From positions 186,001 to 250,000 of the forward strand of contig CAWFRG010000013.1 in assembly GCA_963818205.1 (NCBI GenBank): a stretch of 64,000 bases of DNA, read 5' to 3'. This document shows positions 18,611 to 26,514 of this stretch, in pieces. Source of the DNA: CAVVYV01 sp963818205. Lineage in GTDB: Bacteria; Actinomycetota; Thermoleophilia; Solirubrobacterales; 70-9. Position numbers and translations under genes: made by a program. The notes under the pieces are model-generated. The model worked only from the letters and a program-made list of their open reading frames with translations, did not search any database and was not told where the DNA came from. The stretch's first letter is position 1. The number at the start of each line of letters is the position of its first letter.

Positions 18611-19246
18611 CTACTTCTGCAGCTTGCGGTCGAGCGAGCGCAGCACGCCCTTCCGCGCCTTGTTCCGCTGCTCGTAGTCGCGCACCTTGCGGAGCTGCTC
18701 GCGGGTGAGCTCGGCGAGCCGGCGGTCGATCTGGCGAATTGACAGCTGGTCATAGGCGGTGATCGGAAAACCGGGGATTCGTGCCCTTCGGCGGACCCGG
18801 TCGGCGCCGGCCAGCGGTTGATCGGCGGCGGCCACCGCCCGCTTCCTGGCCCGCTCGGCCTGCTCGCCCACCTGCTGGCGGGCGCGGTCGCCGGCGTCCT
18901 CGAGCTCTCGCCTGGCGCGTCCTGCCGCGCGCTCAGCGTTCTTCCGCGGTTCCTTGGCGCGAGTCCCGACCTCGCCGCGGAGTTGTCCGACGACCCGCTC
19001 CAGCTCCCCGATGATGTCCTCGGCCTGCTCCCGCCCGCGGGTGATCACCCGGGTGACCAGCTCCTCCCCGTCGCCCCTGGTCATCCGCCCGCGGCGGACC
19101 GCGTCGTCAACGACCTCCTGGAGGCGCTCGCGGGAGATGTGCACACTCTTCTCGAGGGCCTCGCGAAAAGCCTGCACGCTCTGCTCCGCGCGGGTGCCCG
19201 TTTGCGGCCGCGACTCGGGCTCGGCGGTCTGCTTGGTCTTCGCCAT
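18611..19246 (-). CDS. Coiled-coil protein with C-terminal helical hairpin (phasin/lipid-droplet-protein-like)
   Basis: 211 residues from ATG at 19246. An amphipathic helix-rich body (VQAFREALEKSVHISRERL, DDAVRRGRMTRGDGEELV, IIGELERVVGQLRGEV) leads into a Lys/Arg/Ala segment and a conserved-looking end ITAYDQLSIRQIDRRLAEL, LTREQLRKVRDYEQRNKA, VLRSLDRKL. The YDxLxxxxIxxRLxxLxxxxLxxVxxYE pattern is found at the C-terminus of small actinobacterial proteins linked to storage granules or membranes. Binding to a lipid or polymer surface is an inference. Confidence 0.65.
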   Translation of the reverse strand: MAKTKQTAEPESRPQTGTRAEQSVQAFREALEKSVHISRERLQEVVDDAVRRGRMTRGDGEELVTRVITRGREQAEDIIGELERVVGQLRGEVGTRAKEPRKNAERAAGRARRELEDAGDRARQQVGEQAERARKRAVAAADQPLAGADRVRRRARIPGFPITAYDQLSIRQIDRRLAELTREQLRKVRDYEQRNKARKGVLRSLDRKLQK

Positions 19247-19299
19247 CGCCGCGGCCAGTCTACCCCGGCTCCGCCGGCCCCAATCAAGGGGTGCGCGAG

Positions 19300-20115
19300 C
19301 TAGCCGAAGCTGAATCTGGCCTGTACGGGATTGTGGTCCGAGAGCCGGATCTTCAGCCCGGTGTTCGGGTCGGCGACGTCGCGCGCTTCGGGTGGCCAGG
19401 CGGCGGGATGCTGATCGACCTCGAGCCCGCGGACGAGCAAGTGGCTGAGGCGGTCCGGCGCGGTCGGTGGCGCCAGCCCGAAGCGCTGCTCGAGCCGCTC
19501 GAAGATGCTGCTCTCGCCCGGCCTCACGTTGAAGTCGCCGCCGAAGACCAGCGGCCTTCCGCCGGCGAAATCCAGGGCGCGCTCGGCGGCGGTGATCAGC
19601 TCGGCCTCCGCCGATGCGGGCTTCGTGCTGACGTGGAGGTTGGCCAGGCAGACGCCGCTTTGGAGCCGGGTCAGCCCCATCACCCGAAGCTCGGGGTGCC
19701 GGGTAAGGACGACCCTCTTGCGCTCGACGATCGGCCCGGCCTCCCGGCGGACCAAGGTCGTGTTCGATCCTCCCTCCCAGGCCCCCAGCAGGTCCGGCCG
19801 CCAGCGGCCGATGATCGAGGTCAGCGGCTGCAGCCAGTTGCGCCCGCTGAGCGCTCGGTGCGCTTCCGCCCCGCAGGCCCGAGCCATCTTCCTCTTCCAG
19901 CTGGGGGGGAACTCCTGGAAGAAGGCAACGTCCCAGCTCGCTCCGTTGATCATCGAGGCGAACTGGTCGAAGAGGTCCCAGTTCACCTGCTCGTACTCCT
20001 TCCCCCGGATCGGGCCCCGGCGCCAGTTGCCCTTGTGGGCGCGGACCTGGAGCTCCTCCTCGGGTGGCCAATCGCGCCCATGGAAGACGTTCCACGTCAT
20101 TGCCCCGATCTGCAC
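19300..20115 (-). CDS. Endonuclease/exonuclease/phosphatase-family protein
   Basis: 271 residues from GTG at 20115 (VQIGAMTWNVFHGRD); ATG at 20100 is an alternative. EEP-fold motifs are intact: MTWNVFHGRD (first strand), VAFFQEFPPSW with the metal-binding Glu, CLANLHVSTKP, LVFGGDFNVRPGE and IRLSDHNPVQARF with the terminal Asp/His. No signal peptide, so likely cytoplasmic. Possible substrates include DNA, phosphoinositides or sugar phosphates. It is divergent from argF with about 20 bases between starts. Confidence 0.85.
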   Translation of the reverse strand: MQIGAMTWNVFHGRDWPPEEELQVRAHKGNWRRGPIRGKEYEQVNWDLFDQFASMINGASWDVAFFQEFPPSWKRKMARACGAEAHRALSGRNWLQPLTSIIGRWRPDLLGAWEGGSNTTLVRREAGPIVERKRVVLTRHPELRVMGLTRLQSGVCLANLHVSTKPASAEAELITAAERALDFAGGRPLVFGGDFNVRPGESSIFERLEQRFGLAPPTAPDRLSHLLVRGLEVDQHPAAWPPEARDVADPNTGLKIRLSDHNPVQARFSFG

Positions 20116-20137
20116 GCCCGTAGTATCGGCGGCTTCG

Positions 20138-21195
20138 ATGACGCCCGATTTCATCACGGGAGAGGAGCTCGATCGCGCCCGAGCTCGAGTCCCTGCTCGA
20201 GCGCGCCGAGGAGCTGAAGGGCGGCCGCGAGAAGCGGCGCGGGCGGCGACGCCCTGGCGGGACGCTCGGTCGCGCTGGTCTTCGAGAAGCCCTCGACCCG
20301 GACCCGGATCTCCTTCGAGGTCGGCGTCGCCGAGCTCGGCGGCACCCCCCTGGTGCTCCGCGGCGACGAGCTGCAGCTCTCCCGCGGCGAGTCGATCGGC
20401 GACACGGCGCGCGTCCTCTCCCGCTACCTGCACGCGATCGTGATCCGATCGGGATCCGACGAGACCGTGGCGGAGCTCGCCGACGGCGCGGCGATCCCGG
20501 TGATCAACGGGCTGACCCCGCGCCACCACCCCTGCCAGGTGCTCGCCGACCTGCTCACCTTGCGGGAGCGCTTCGGCGGGCTCGAGGGGCTCCGGCTCGC
20601 CTATCTCGGCGACGGCAACAACGTCGCCCGCTCGCTGGCGATCCTCGGGCGGACCGCCGGGGTCGAGGTGGTGATCGCGAGCCCCGAGGGCTACCGGCTC
20701 GAGGAGGGCCTCGCCGAGCAGACCGACGACCCGGCGGCGGCGGTCGCCGGCGCCGATGCCGTCTACACCGACGTCTGGGTGAGCATGGGTGACGAGGCCG
20801 AGGCGAAGCGCCGCCGCAAGGACCTCGCCCCCTTCCAGCTCAACGAGGAGCTGCTCGCCGCCGCCTCCGAGCGGGCGATCGCGCTCCACTGCCTCCCCGC
20901 CCACCCGGGCGAGGAGATCACCGAGGGCGTGCTCTACGGCGAGCGCTCGGCGGTCTGGGACCAGGCCGAGAACCGCCTCCACGCCCAGAAGGCGCTGCTT
21001 GCGCTCCTTGTAGCGGACTCAGCTACCTCCGGTACGTGCCGTCCAGCCATCGAGGCTCTGCGAACCCGGCGTACTCCTGAATCGCTCCGTAGATGTGTTG
21101 AACAAGGCGGGTGCTTCGACTCACCCGGATCGTGCAGACGCCATATGGGAGGGCGTTCTTCTTTCTCCCGCTGCTTGAGGTCGGGAGATGGTTGA
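20138..21195 (+). CDS. argF: Ornithine carbamoyltransferase, frameshifted, with an altered 3' end
   Basis: Forms citrulline from ornithine and carbamoyl phosphate in arginine biosynthesis. The start MTPDFITGEELDRA is followed by two one-base shifts near 20178 and 20250. Then come FEKPSTRTRISFEVGVAELGG (carbamoyl-phosphate site), LTPRHHPCQVLADLLTL, LRLAYLGDGNNVARSLA, VYTDVWVSMGDE, ALHCLPAHPGEE and ENRLHAQKALLALL. The normal protein ends a residue or two after LLALL. Here the frame runs on for nearly 60 codons through the antisense of a LAGLIDADG-like remnant (21023 onward), so the native stop has been lost or shifted by one base (a TAG sits just out of frame at about 21018). Confidence 0.88.
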
Positions 21196-21255
21196 CCGAG
21201 TGCTTGCGCAGAGCCGTCCGAGGTGGTTCCAGACGCGAAGCCAGTAGTCCTCGCA
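21023..21255 (-). pseudogene. C-terminal remnant of a LAGLIDADG-like protein
   Basis: The last 60 codons match the protein at 27941-28498 closely: LRKHSVNHLPTSSSGRKKN against LRKHAINVRPTSSNRQRGKK, then LPYGVCTIRVSRSTRLVQH, IYGAIQEYAGFAEPRW. An extra shift near 21210-21250 separates a further homologous piece (YWLRVWNHLG). The N-terminal catalytic half is missing. It lies between argF and tRNA-Glu, antisense to the argF read-through. Confidence 0.75.
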
Positions 21256-21430
21256 GCAGCCGCGCGAGGTGCTTGACGGGTGTTCCGTGTTCCGCACGGA
21301 GCGATCTTGCGACCCCTCTTTCGATTAGCTTCGTCATGGGAGGACCGGGCGTTGCTCTCCGGTTCGCGCAAACCTAAGGCCGCGCGGCGCACCAATGGCT
21401 GGCTAGATGTGCCGAATAACATGAGAGGCA

Positions 21431-21502
21431 GGCCCCGTGGTGTAACGGCTAGCACGCGAGATTTTCATTCTCGTAGCGCGGGTTCGATTCCCGCCGGGGC
21501 TA
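21431..21502 (+). tRNA. tRNA-Glu (anticodon TTC)
   Basis: Acceptor GGCCCCG pairs with CGGGGCT, D-arm GTGTAACGGCTAGCAC, anticodon stem CGAGA/TCTCG around TTTTCAT (anticodon TTC), T-arm GCGGGTTCGATTCCCGC, discriminator A. No CCA is encoded. Confidence 0.95.
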
Positions 21503-21504
21503 CT

Positions 21505-21521
21505 GCTTTGCATGGAAAGCA
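21505..21521 (+). repeat. 17-base dispersed repeat, copy 1
   Basis: GCTTTGCATGGAAAGCA, three bases downstream of tRNA-Glu. Identical copies occur at 22023 and 23106. The ends (GCTTT and AAAGC) are complementary. Confidence 0.7.
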
Positions 21522-21572
21522 GCGGTCTTGAGCAATCGCGTACCGTGTCCTCCGATGGCCCGGGCGTCGGGA

Positions 21573-21590
21573 CCACCCCTTGAGGGGCGC
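21573..21590 (-). terminator. Short hairpin downstream of the ABM-like gene
   Basis: CACCCCTTGAGGGGCGC contains a CCCC/GGGG stem with a very short loop just after the stop of the minus-strand gene at 21591. Weak evidence without a U tract. Confidence 0.3.
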
Positions 21591-21890
21591 TTAACGCGAG
21601 TAGTGGTGCAAGAGCTGTAGCTCGACCCGCTCGGGTGGGCTTGCCAGCAGCGGCTCGATCCGGTCGTTGTAGGAGGCGAACTCGGGGTCGCTGTTGACCT
21701 CGTCCGCCGCCTCGCGGTCCGTGTACACCCCGATGCCACGCACCAAACCGCTCGCCTCGTCACCGACGACCATCACCGTCTGGAGCGCGGAATGGTCGCT
21801 GAGGAAGTCGGCCGCGAACTCGGAGTGGATCTCCGCGACCTGCTCGAAGTGGCCGGGCTTGGCGCGCAGGGTGAACTCGGTGACGTACAT
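21591..21890 (-). CDS. Small ABM-type (dimeric alpha-beta barrel) protein
   Basis: 99 residues from ATG at 21890 behind GGAGG (8-base spacing). Sequence MYVTEFTLRAKPGHFEQVAE, HSALQTVMVVGDEASGLVR, IGVYTDREAADEV has the beta-alpha-beta pattern of antibiotic-biosynthesis-monooxygenase-like ferredoxin folds, which act on small aromatics or serve as stress proteins. No specific substrate evidence. Confidence 0.65.
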   Translation of the reverse strand: MYVTEFTLRAKPGHFEQVAEIHSEFAADFLSDHSALQTVMVVGDEASGLVRGIGVYTDREAADEVNSDPEFASYNDRIEPLLASPPERVELQLLHHYSR

Positions 21891-22022
21891 GATTGAGACC
21901 TCCTTCGGCTTCTCCTCGCGCCTCCCAGGTGAAGGCGGAGCGGCCATCCTATTTGCCCATCGCCATCCGGTGCGTGAAGTGCGGCCGGCGTCGCCGCAGC
22001 CGCCTTTGAAGCCTGAACCGCC

Positions 22023-22039
22023 GCTTTGCATGGAAAGCA
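22023..22039 (+). repeat. 17-base dispersed repeat, copy 2
   Basis: GCTTTGCATGGAAAGCA in the region between the ABM-like gene and the epoxide-hydrolase-like gene. Identical to copies at 21505 and 23106. Confidence 0.7.
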
Positions 22040-22162
22040 ACACTCTTCGACCTGGCGCTCGCTTCTCGCGCGAAGCAGGAGCGCCAGCCACCGATCGACG
22101 TTGTTGCTGATCCAGACGCAGGTGTATTCTCGCGCCCAAGTCCCCTATGCACGGAGGTCCTC

Positions 22163-23045
22163 ATGATCCGCCAGCCCGCTCCCTGACGTCGGGATCGAAC
22201 TTCGGGAGGGCTATGCAAAGGTCGACGATCAGAGCCTGCATTACGTCGAGGCCGGTGAGGGGCCGCTGATCGTTCTGCTGCACGGCTTCCCTGAGTTCTG
22301 GTTCGGTTGGCGGCTGCAGATCGGGCCGCTCGCGGCGGCGGGTTTTCGGGTGGTCGCGCCCGACACGCGTGGCTACAACCTGTCATCGAAGCCAGAGGGC
22401 TTCGAGGCCTACGCCGTCGACCTGCTCGCCGCCGACATCCGCGGCCTCATCGGAGAACTCGGTGCCGAGTCCGCGCTGATGGTCGGTCACGACTGGGGCG
22501 GGACCATCGCCTGGACCACCGCGATGAACCACCCCGAGGTGGTCGACCGACTCGCCATCCTCAATGCGGCCCATCCGCGGCGGCTCCAGGAGGGACTCCA
22601 CAACCCGAACCAGCTCAGGAAGTCCTGGTACTTCTTCTTCTTTGCGGTACCGGGACTGCCCGAGGACGTGGTGCACGCCAGAAACTGGCACTTCTTCCGA
22701 CACTTCCTGAGTGACGCGAACCCGCCTTACACGCAGCAGGAAATCGAACAGTACGTCGACGCGTGGTCGCAGCCAGGGGCAGCAGCCGGGATGATCAACT
22801 ACTACCGCGCCTCGGTAAGACAGTCCCAGAAGGAGGCCGCAGGAAAGTTGCGCCCGACTTCGGCGCCGACACTGGTCATCTGGGGAGAGCGCGATTCCTA
22901 CCTCGGCTCCGACCTCGCCGAGCCGGACCGCGACGACGTGCCCAACCTCGACCGCGTGGAGCGCCTGGCCGACGCGTCGCATTGGGTCCATCACGACGGG
23001 GCGGAGCGCGTCAATCAGCTTCTCATCGATTTCTTCGGGGCCTGA
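22163..23045 (+). CDS. Alpha/beta hydrolase of the epoxide-hydrolase type, one frameshift near the start
   Basis: About 293 residues. ATG at 22163 follows GGAGGT at a 5-base distance, but a one-base shift near 22178-22185 is needed to join MIRQPA to LPDVGIELREGYAKVD. Motifs: oxyanion loop LLHGFPEFWFGW, nucleophile elbow MVGHDWGGTIAW (Asp nucleophile typical of epoxide hydrolases and dehalogenases), TRGYNLSSKP, and SHWVHHDGAERVN with the catalytic His. The cap region contains conserved Tyr residues (YFFFFAVPGLPED, NYYRAS). Hydrolysis of an epoxide or related ester is the likely reaction. Confidence 0.85.
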
Positions 23046-23105
23046 TCGCGCGCGCCGTGCGAGGCGCAAAGCGAAACCGCTGCTTTGGACGAGAAGCGGC
23101 TATCC

Positions 23106-23122
23106 GCTTTGCATGGAAAGCA
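23106..23122 (+). repeat. 17-base dispersed repeat, copy 3
   Basis: GCTTTGCATGGAAAGCA, 27 bases upstream of the SnoaL-like start. Identical to copies at 21505 and 22023. Here it may be part of a promoter: GATACT lies about 10 bases before the ATG. Confidence 0.7.
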
Positions 23123-23149
23123 CCGGTTCAGCGAGATACTGCGTGGACG

Positions 23150-23545
23150 ATGTCGGAGGAGAACGTCGAGATCGTGCGGCGAGCCTTCGCCTACGAGGTC
23201 CACGGGGTCGGCGACCGCGCCGAGGCGGAGGCGATCTTTGACCCCAATTTCGTGATGAACCCGACCGAGGAGGGGCTGTCGTACGGCCTGGATGCGATGC
23301 AGTCCAAATGGGAGCGCTGGACCAGCTCCTGGGATGAACTGGAGGTGACCGCCGAGGAGTTCATCGACGCCGGGGACCGTGTGCTGGTGACGGCTTATCA
23401 CCGGGGGCGAGGGCGGGGCAGCGGTCTCGAAGTCGGCACCCGTTTCTATGAGCTCTACACCCTGCGCGATGGAAAGGTTGTCCGCGTGGATGAGTTCACG
23501 GACCGGCCCGAGGCCCTCGAAGCCGCGGGCTGCGGGTGGGCGTAG
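23150..23545 (+). CDS. SnoaL-like/NTF2-fold protein
   Basis: 131 residues, MSEENVEIVRRAFAYEVHG, then FDPNFVMNPTEEGLSYG, VTAEEFIDAGDRVLVTAYH and TRFYELYTLRDGKVVRVDEF, the cone-shaped NTF2/SnoaL fold. Members include polyketide cyclases, isomerases and many uncharacterised proteins; the MSEENVE(I/L)VR opening is typical of a large paralogous set in soil Thermoleophilia. A possible -10 (GATACT) sits close to the ATG, suggesting a leaderless or very short leader transcript. Confidence 0.8.
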   Translation: MSEENVEIVRRAFAYEVHGVGDRAEAEAIFDPNFVMNPTEEGLSYGLDAMQSKWERWTSSWDELEVTAEEFIDAGDRVLVTAYHRGRGRGSGLEVGTRFYELYTLRDGKVVRVDEFTDRPEALEAAGCGWA

Positions 23546-23659
23546 TCTGGGAACGTCCCGCGCCACTGCGTCTCCCGAACGATGATGACATCACCTGCCG
23601 CGGAGGCGGCGACTTACCTCCGCGGTGACGGCGCCAACCTCGCTCGTGCGAGGACTGGC

Positions 23660-23876
23660 TCGTACGATCATTCGACAATCCCGCCTCGTCTCGCACGACG
23701 TCACAGTCGAGGACGAGTCGGGCAACGAATCGGTGCGACCGAGTTGATCTCGCAGAGCACGGCTATCGGTCACGGTGGAGCTGCAGGGCGGGAAGAGCTA
23801 CACCTACTACTGCAGCGTCCCCGGCCACCGCGAGGGCGGCATGGAGGGCGATCTCAAGGTCGGCTGGCAGGTCTAA
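23660..23876 (+). pseudogene. Broken cupredoxin (plastocyanin-like) gene
   Basis: Type-1 copper protein pieces in three frames: FDNPAS, then HDVTVEDESGNE, then GATELISQSTA, then TVELQGGKSYTYYCSVPGH, REGGMEGDLKVGWQV-stop. The C-x4-H-x4-M copper motif (CSVPGHREGGM) is intact. At least three frame changes occur in 200 bases and the N-terminal half, including a signal or lipobox, is not readable. Either decayed or a poorly resolved stretch. Confidence 0.65.
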
Positions 23877-24057
23877 CCTGAAAGACGGCGCTCGACGGCC
23901 CGGCCCCGCTGGGCCGTCGCCTTCCGTCCCCTCACTCCGGAAGGGCGCGACCGAGGGAAGCGACAAGCCCTGCTGAGTCGCCGACGCGGTGGACCTGTCT
24001 CGCCACGGTTTCCTATCTGCTGATGCTGGGCGGCACCGAACCTAACCTGACCCCTGC

Positions 24058-24105
24058 TCGCGATACTGCGGGGGCGATGTCGGAGGAGAACGGCCCTTTG
24101 CATCG
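24058..24105 (+). pseudogene. N-terminal remnant of a second SnoaL-like gene
   Basis: CGATACTGCG-N6-ATGTCGGAGGAGAAC repeats the promoter and first five codons (MSEEN) of the gene at 23150, then departs abruptly into the antisense of the PPOX gene end. It is a junction fragment, not a functional gene. Confidence 0.6.
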
Positions 24106-24453
24106 TCTTGTAGCGCATCAGGCGGTGCCCGATCGGCACCACTACCGCCTGTAAGACGCGGTGACGCTGGGCGAGGGCCTTCGCGGCCACCCGCGCTTCG
24201 CGACCTTGAGCAGCGTGGCCTTCGCAGGGATAGCCGGGCCAGTCGGTTCGCCCCTCAGGGTCGAGGGAGCGACCTCGACGTTGGGGTTGTTGCGCAGCCG
24301 CTTCGCCTTCTGAGCCTTGTGCCAGGTTCGAAAGAAGGCGCGATCGCCGTCGAAGGCGATGCTCACCGGCGTGGCCACCGGGGTCCTGTCGCGCCTGTAG
24401 GTCGTGAGCAGAATCGTTTTCGTCTGGCGGAGCGCCTCGGGCGTCGTTCTCAT
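24106..24453 (-). CDS. Pyridoxamine-phosphate-oxidase-fold (F420/flavin) protein, frameshifted and 3'-truncated
   Basis: ATG at 24453 follows AAAGGAGG. MRTTPEALRQTKTILLTTYR, VATPVSIAFDGDRAFFRTWH, KAQKAKRLRNNPNVEVAPST, RGEPTGPAIPAKATLL are the split-barrel core of the F420-binding PPOX class. A shift near 24185-24195 leads to LAQRHRVLQAVVVPIGHRLM, RYKTM, the usual C-terminal strand. The last residues are cut at the SnoaL junction (about 24100), so only a handful of terminal codons are missing. Confidence 0.75.
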
Positions 24454-24505
24454 CGCGGTCCTCCTTTGGTCTTTCCCTCCCTAAGACGAGATTGGCCGAA
24501 CCGCT

Positions 24506-24525
24506 GTGACAGCCTGCTGTGTCAC
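24506..24525. promoter_or_regulatory. Palindrome GTGACA-N8-TGTCAC in a 240-base intergenic gap
   Basis: The 6-base arms are perfect, and a second inverted pair (AGACGAG at 24484, CTCGTCT at 24542) surrounds it. It lies between the divergent PPOX and lgt genes, so an operator is possible; nothing identifies the regulator. Confidence 0.3.
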
Positions 24526-24694
24526 TGCGGGGTGACCTCGCCTCGTCTCAGCGACCGAGGCCGATGTGGATCGGGATCCACGAATGAACGAGCTGCGGCC
24601 CGCTCCCTGATCAGGGGTGGGTTCGAGAACCGCCCACGGCCGGGCGAGCGCCGCAGCGGGCGCTGGCAAGGCGCGGCATCTACCCTTCGCCGCC

Positions 24695-25469
24695 GTGCTC
24701 CCCGAGATCAACATCGGCCCGCTCACCCTGCAGACCTTCGGGCTCTGCGTCGCCCTCGGCTTCGTCGCCGCCGGGGCGCTGGTCGGGCGGCGTTTCCGGG
24801 AGCTCGGCAAGCCGGTCGACTGGGCCTACGAGATGAGCCTCGCCGCCGCTCGTCGGTGGCCTGATCGGCTCACGCCTCTACTTCGTGATCGAGAACTGGA
24901 GCGACGTGAGTGATGACCCGTTCGGCAACATCGTCTCCGGCACGGGCCTGGTCTGGTACGGGGGGCTGATCGGGGGAGGGCTGGCCGTCGCAGGCTGGGC
25001 CTGGTACCGGGGATTTCTCGGCACCGCCCTGCTCGATCTCGCCGCTCCGGCCCTGGCGCTGGGGCAAGGGATCGGTCGCGTCGGGTGCCAGCTCTCCGGC
25101 GACGGCGACTACGGCAAGGCCTGGGACGGACCGTGGGCGATGGCCTACCCGGACGGCACCGTGCCCACCGATCAGGAGGTCCACCCGACGCCCATCTACG
25201 AGACGCTCGCGCTGGGGCTGATTGCGATTGTCCTCTGGCGATTGCGCAACCGGCTCACGGGCGGGCTGCTGTTCGCGCTCTACCTGCTGCTCGCCGGCAG
25301 CCAGCGTTTCCTGGTCGAGTTCGTCCGCCGCAACGAGGACGTCGCGCTCGGGCTGACCCAGGCGCAGCTGGTCAGCGCGGCGATGATCGTCGCCGGCGGG
25401 CTCTGGCTGCTGCTCGCCTTCAGGCGGACACCTCGACCGGCTCCGTCGCAGTCCTCAGCGACCGGCTGA
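24695..25469 (+). CDS. lgt: Prolipoprotein diacylglyceryl transferase, one frameshift
   Basis: Transfers diacylglycerol from phosphatidylglycerol to the lipobox Cys of prolipoproteins in the cytoplasmic membrane. Starts at GTG (VLPEINIGPLTLQTFG). A shift at about 24850 separates EMSLAAA from GGLIGSRLYFVIENW. Then VWYGGLIGGGLAVAGW, GQGIGRVGCQLSGDGDYG (the Lgt signature region, with CQLSGDGDYG in place of the commoner NFxNGE) and VHPTPIYETLALG. Seven membrane segments are expected. Length about 258 residues is normal. Confidence 0.9.
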
Positions 25470-25560
25470 GCGTTCGTGGCAACAGCGGCTTTACATCGCC
25501 GGCGCCGCCCTCCGGTATCACCCCTTGCGGGGAGCAAAGCAGAGAGAAAAGGAGGTCGAG

Positions 25561-25755
25561 ATGACCGACGAGCTTCAGGAGCAGGAGCAGGCAGAGACCG
25601 ACGGGACGGCTGAGGCCGCCTCCGATCAGGAGACCGCCCCCGCCGAGCCCGCCGCCGAGGCAGAGTCCGGGATGGGCGAGGGCGAAGAGAGCACCGAAGG
25701 CGAAGAGGGCGCCGAGGGTGACGAGGGCTCCGAGGAGAGCCCGGAGCAGGACTGA
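25561..25755 (+). CDS. Highly acidic 64-residue protein without basic residues
   Basis: ATG follows AAAAGGAGG. Of 64 residues about 25 are Glu or Asp and none is Lys, Arg or His; the rest is mainly Ala, Gly, Ser, Thr, Gln and Pro. Intrinsically disordered. The good ribosome site and codon use support translation. Ends two bases before the convergent SDR gene. No family recognised. Confidence 0.6.
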   Translation: MTDELQEQEQAETDGTAEAASDQETAPAEPAAEAESGMGEGEESTEGEEGAEGDEGSEESPEQD

Positions 25756-26509
25756 CTAGACAGACCGGAGTAGGCCGCCGTCGAGCGGGATCACAGTTCC
25801 CGTGAGATAGGCGGCCCGCTCCGAGCAGAGGAAGGCGACCAGGTCGCCGTACTCCTCCGGTGTGCCGAGACGGCCGGCCGGGACCTGCTCCCGCGCTGCC
25901 TCTTCGGCGGCGACGATCGAGCCCTGGGTGTCGAAGAGGCGCTCGGTTGCGAAGCGCCCGGTGGCGACCGTGTTGACCGTGATCCCCTCGCTCGCGACCT
26001 CGATGGAGAGGGTCTTGAACAGCCCGACGGTCGCCATTCGATGCGCGTTCGAAAGGGCGAGGCTCGGGATCGGCTCTTTGACCGAGCTCGAGGCGACGTT
26101 GACGATCCGGCCCCAGCCGCGCTCCCGCATCCCTGGCAGCGCCGCCTCGACCAGCGTCCGGGGCGCGAGCACGAGCGACGCGGTAGGCGGCCTCCCATTC
26201 CTCGCGGGGGTTGTCGAGCGGCCGCCAGCCGGGCGGCCCGCCGGTGTTGGTCACCAGGATCTCGACCGGCCCGAGCGCTCGGCGACCTCGCCTGGCAGTG
26301 ACTCCATCCGATCGAGATCGCCGGTGTCGGCGGGAAACGCGCGCGCCTCGCCCCCGAGCTCGGCGACCAGCTGCTCCAGCCGCTCGCCCGAGCGACGACG
26401 AGACCGCGACCGTCGCGCCTTCGCGGGCGAGCGCCTCGGCGACGCCGCGGCCGATTCCCTTGCTCGCGCCCATCACCAGCGCCACTTTGCCCTTGATCCC
26501 CAGGTCCAT
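25756..26509 (-). CDS. Short-chain dehydrogenase/reductase lacking the Tyr-Lys pair, frameshifted
   Basis: Starts MDLGIKGKVALVMGASKGIG with the NAD(P) motif GxxxGxG. EILVTNTGGPPGWRPLDNP is the NAG-like loop. The active-site segment reads VNVASSSVKEPIPSLALSNA then HRMATVGLFKTLSIEVASEG: the Ser is present but the usual YxxxK is replaced by SNAHR, a substitution typical of one FabG-like SDR branch. The end is YLTGTVIPLDGGLLRSV. About three one-base shifts (near 26395, 26280 and 26180) divide the gene. The upstream ATP-grasp gene runs directly into it. Confidence 0.78.
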
Positions 26510-26514
26510 CCGCC

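Noticed and set aside
24506..24525. CRP/FNR-type operator
   Set aside because: GTGACA-N8-TGTCAC does not match TGTGA-N6-TCACA spacing; kept only as an unassigned palindrome.
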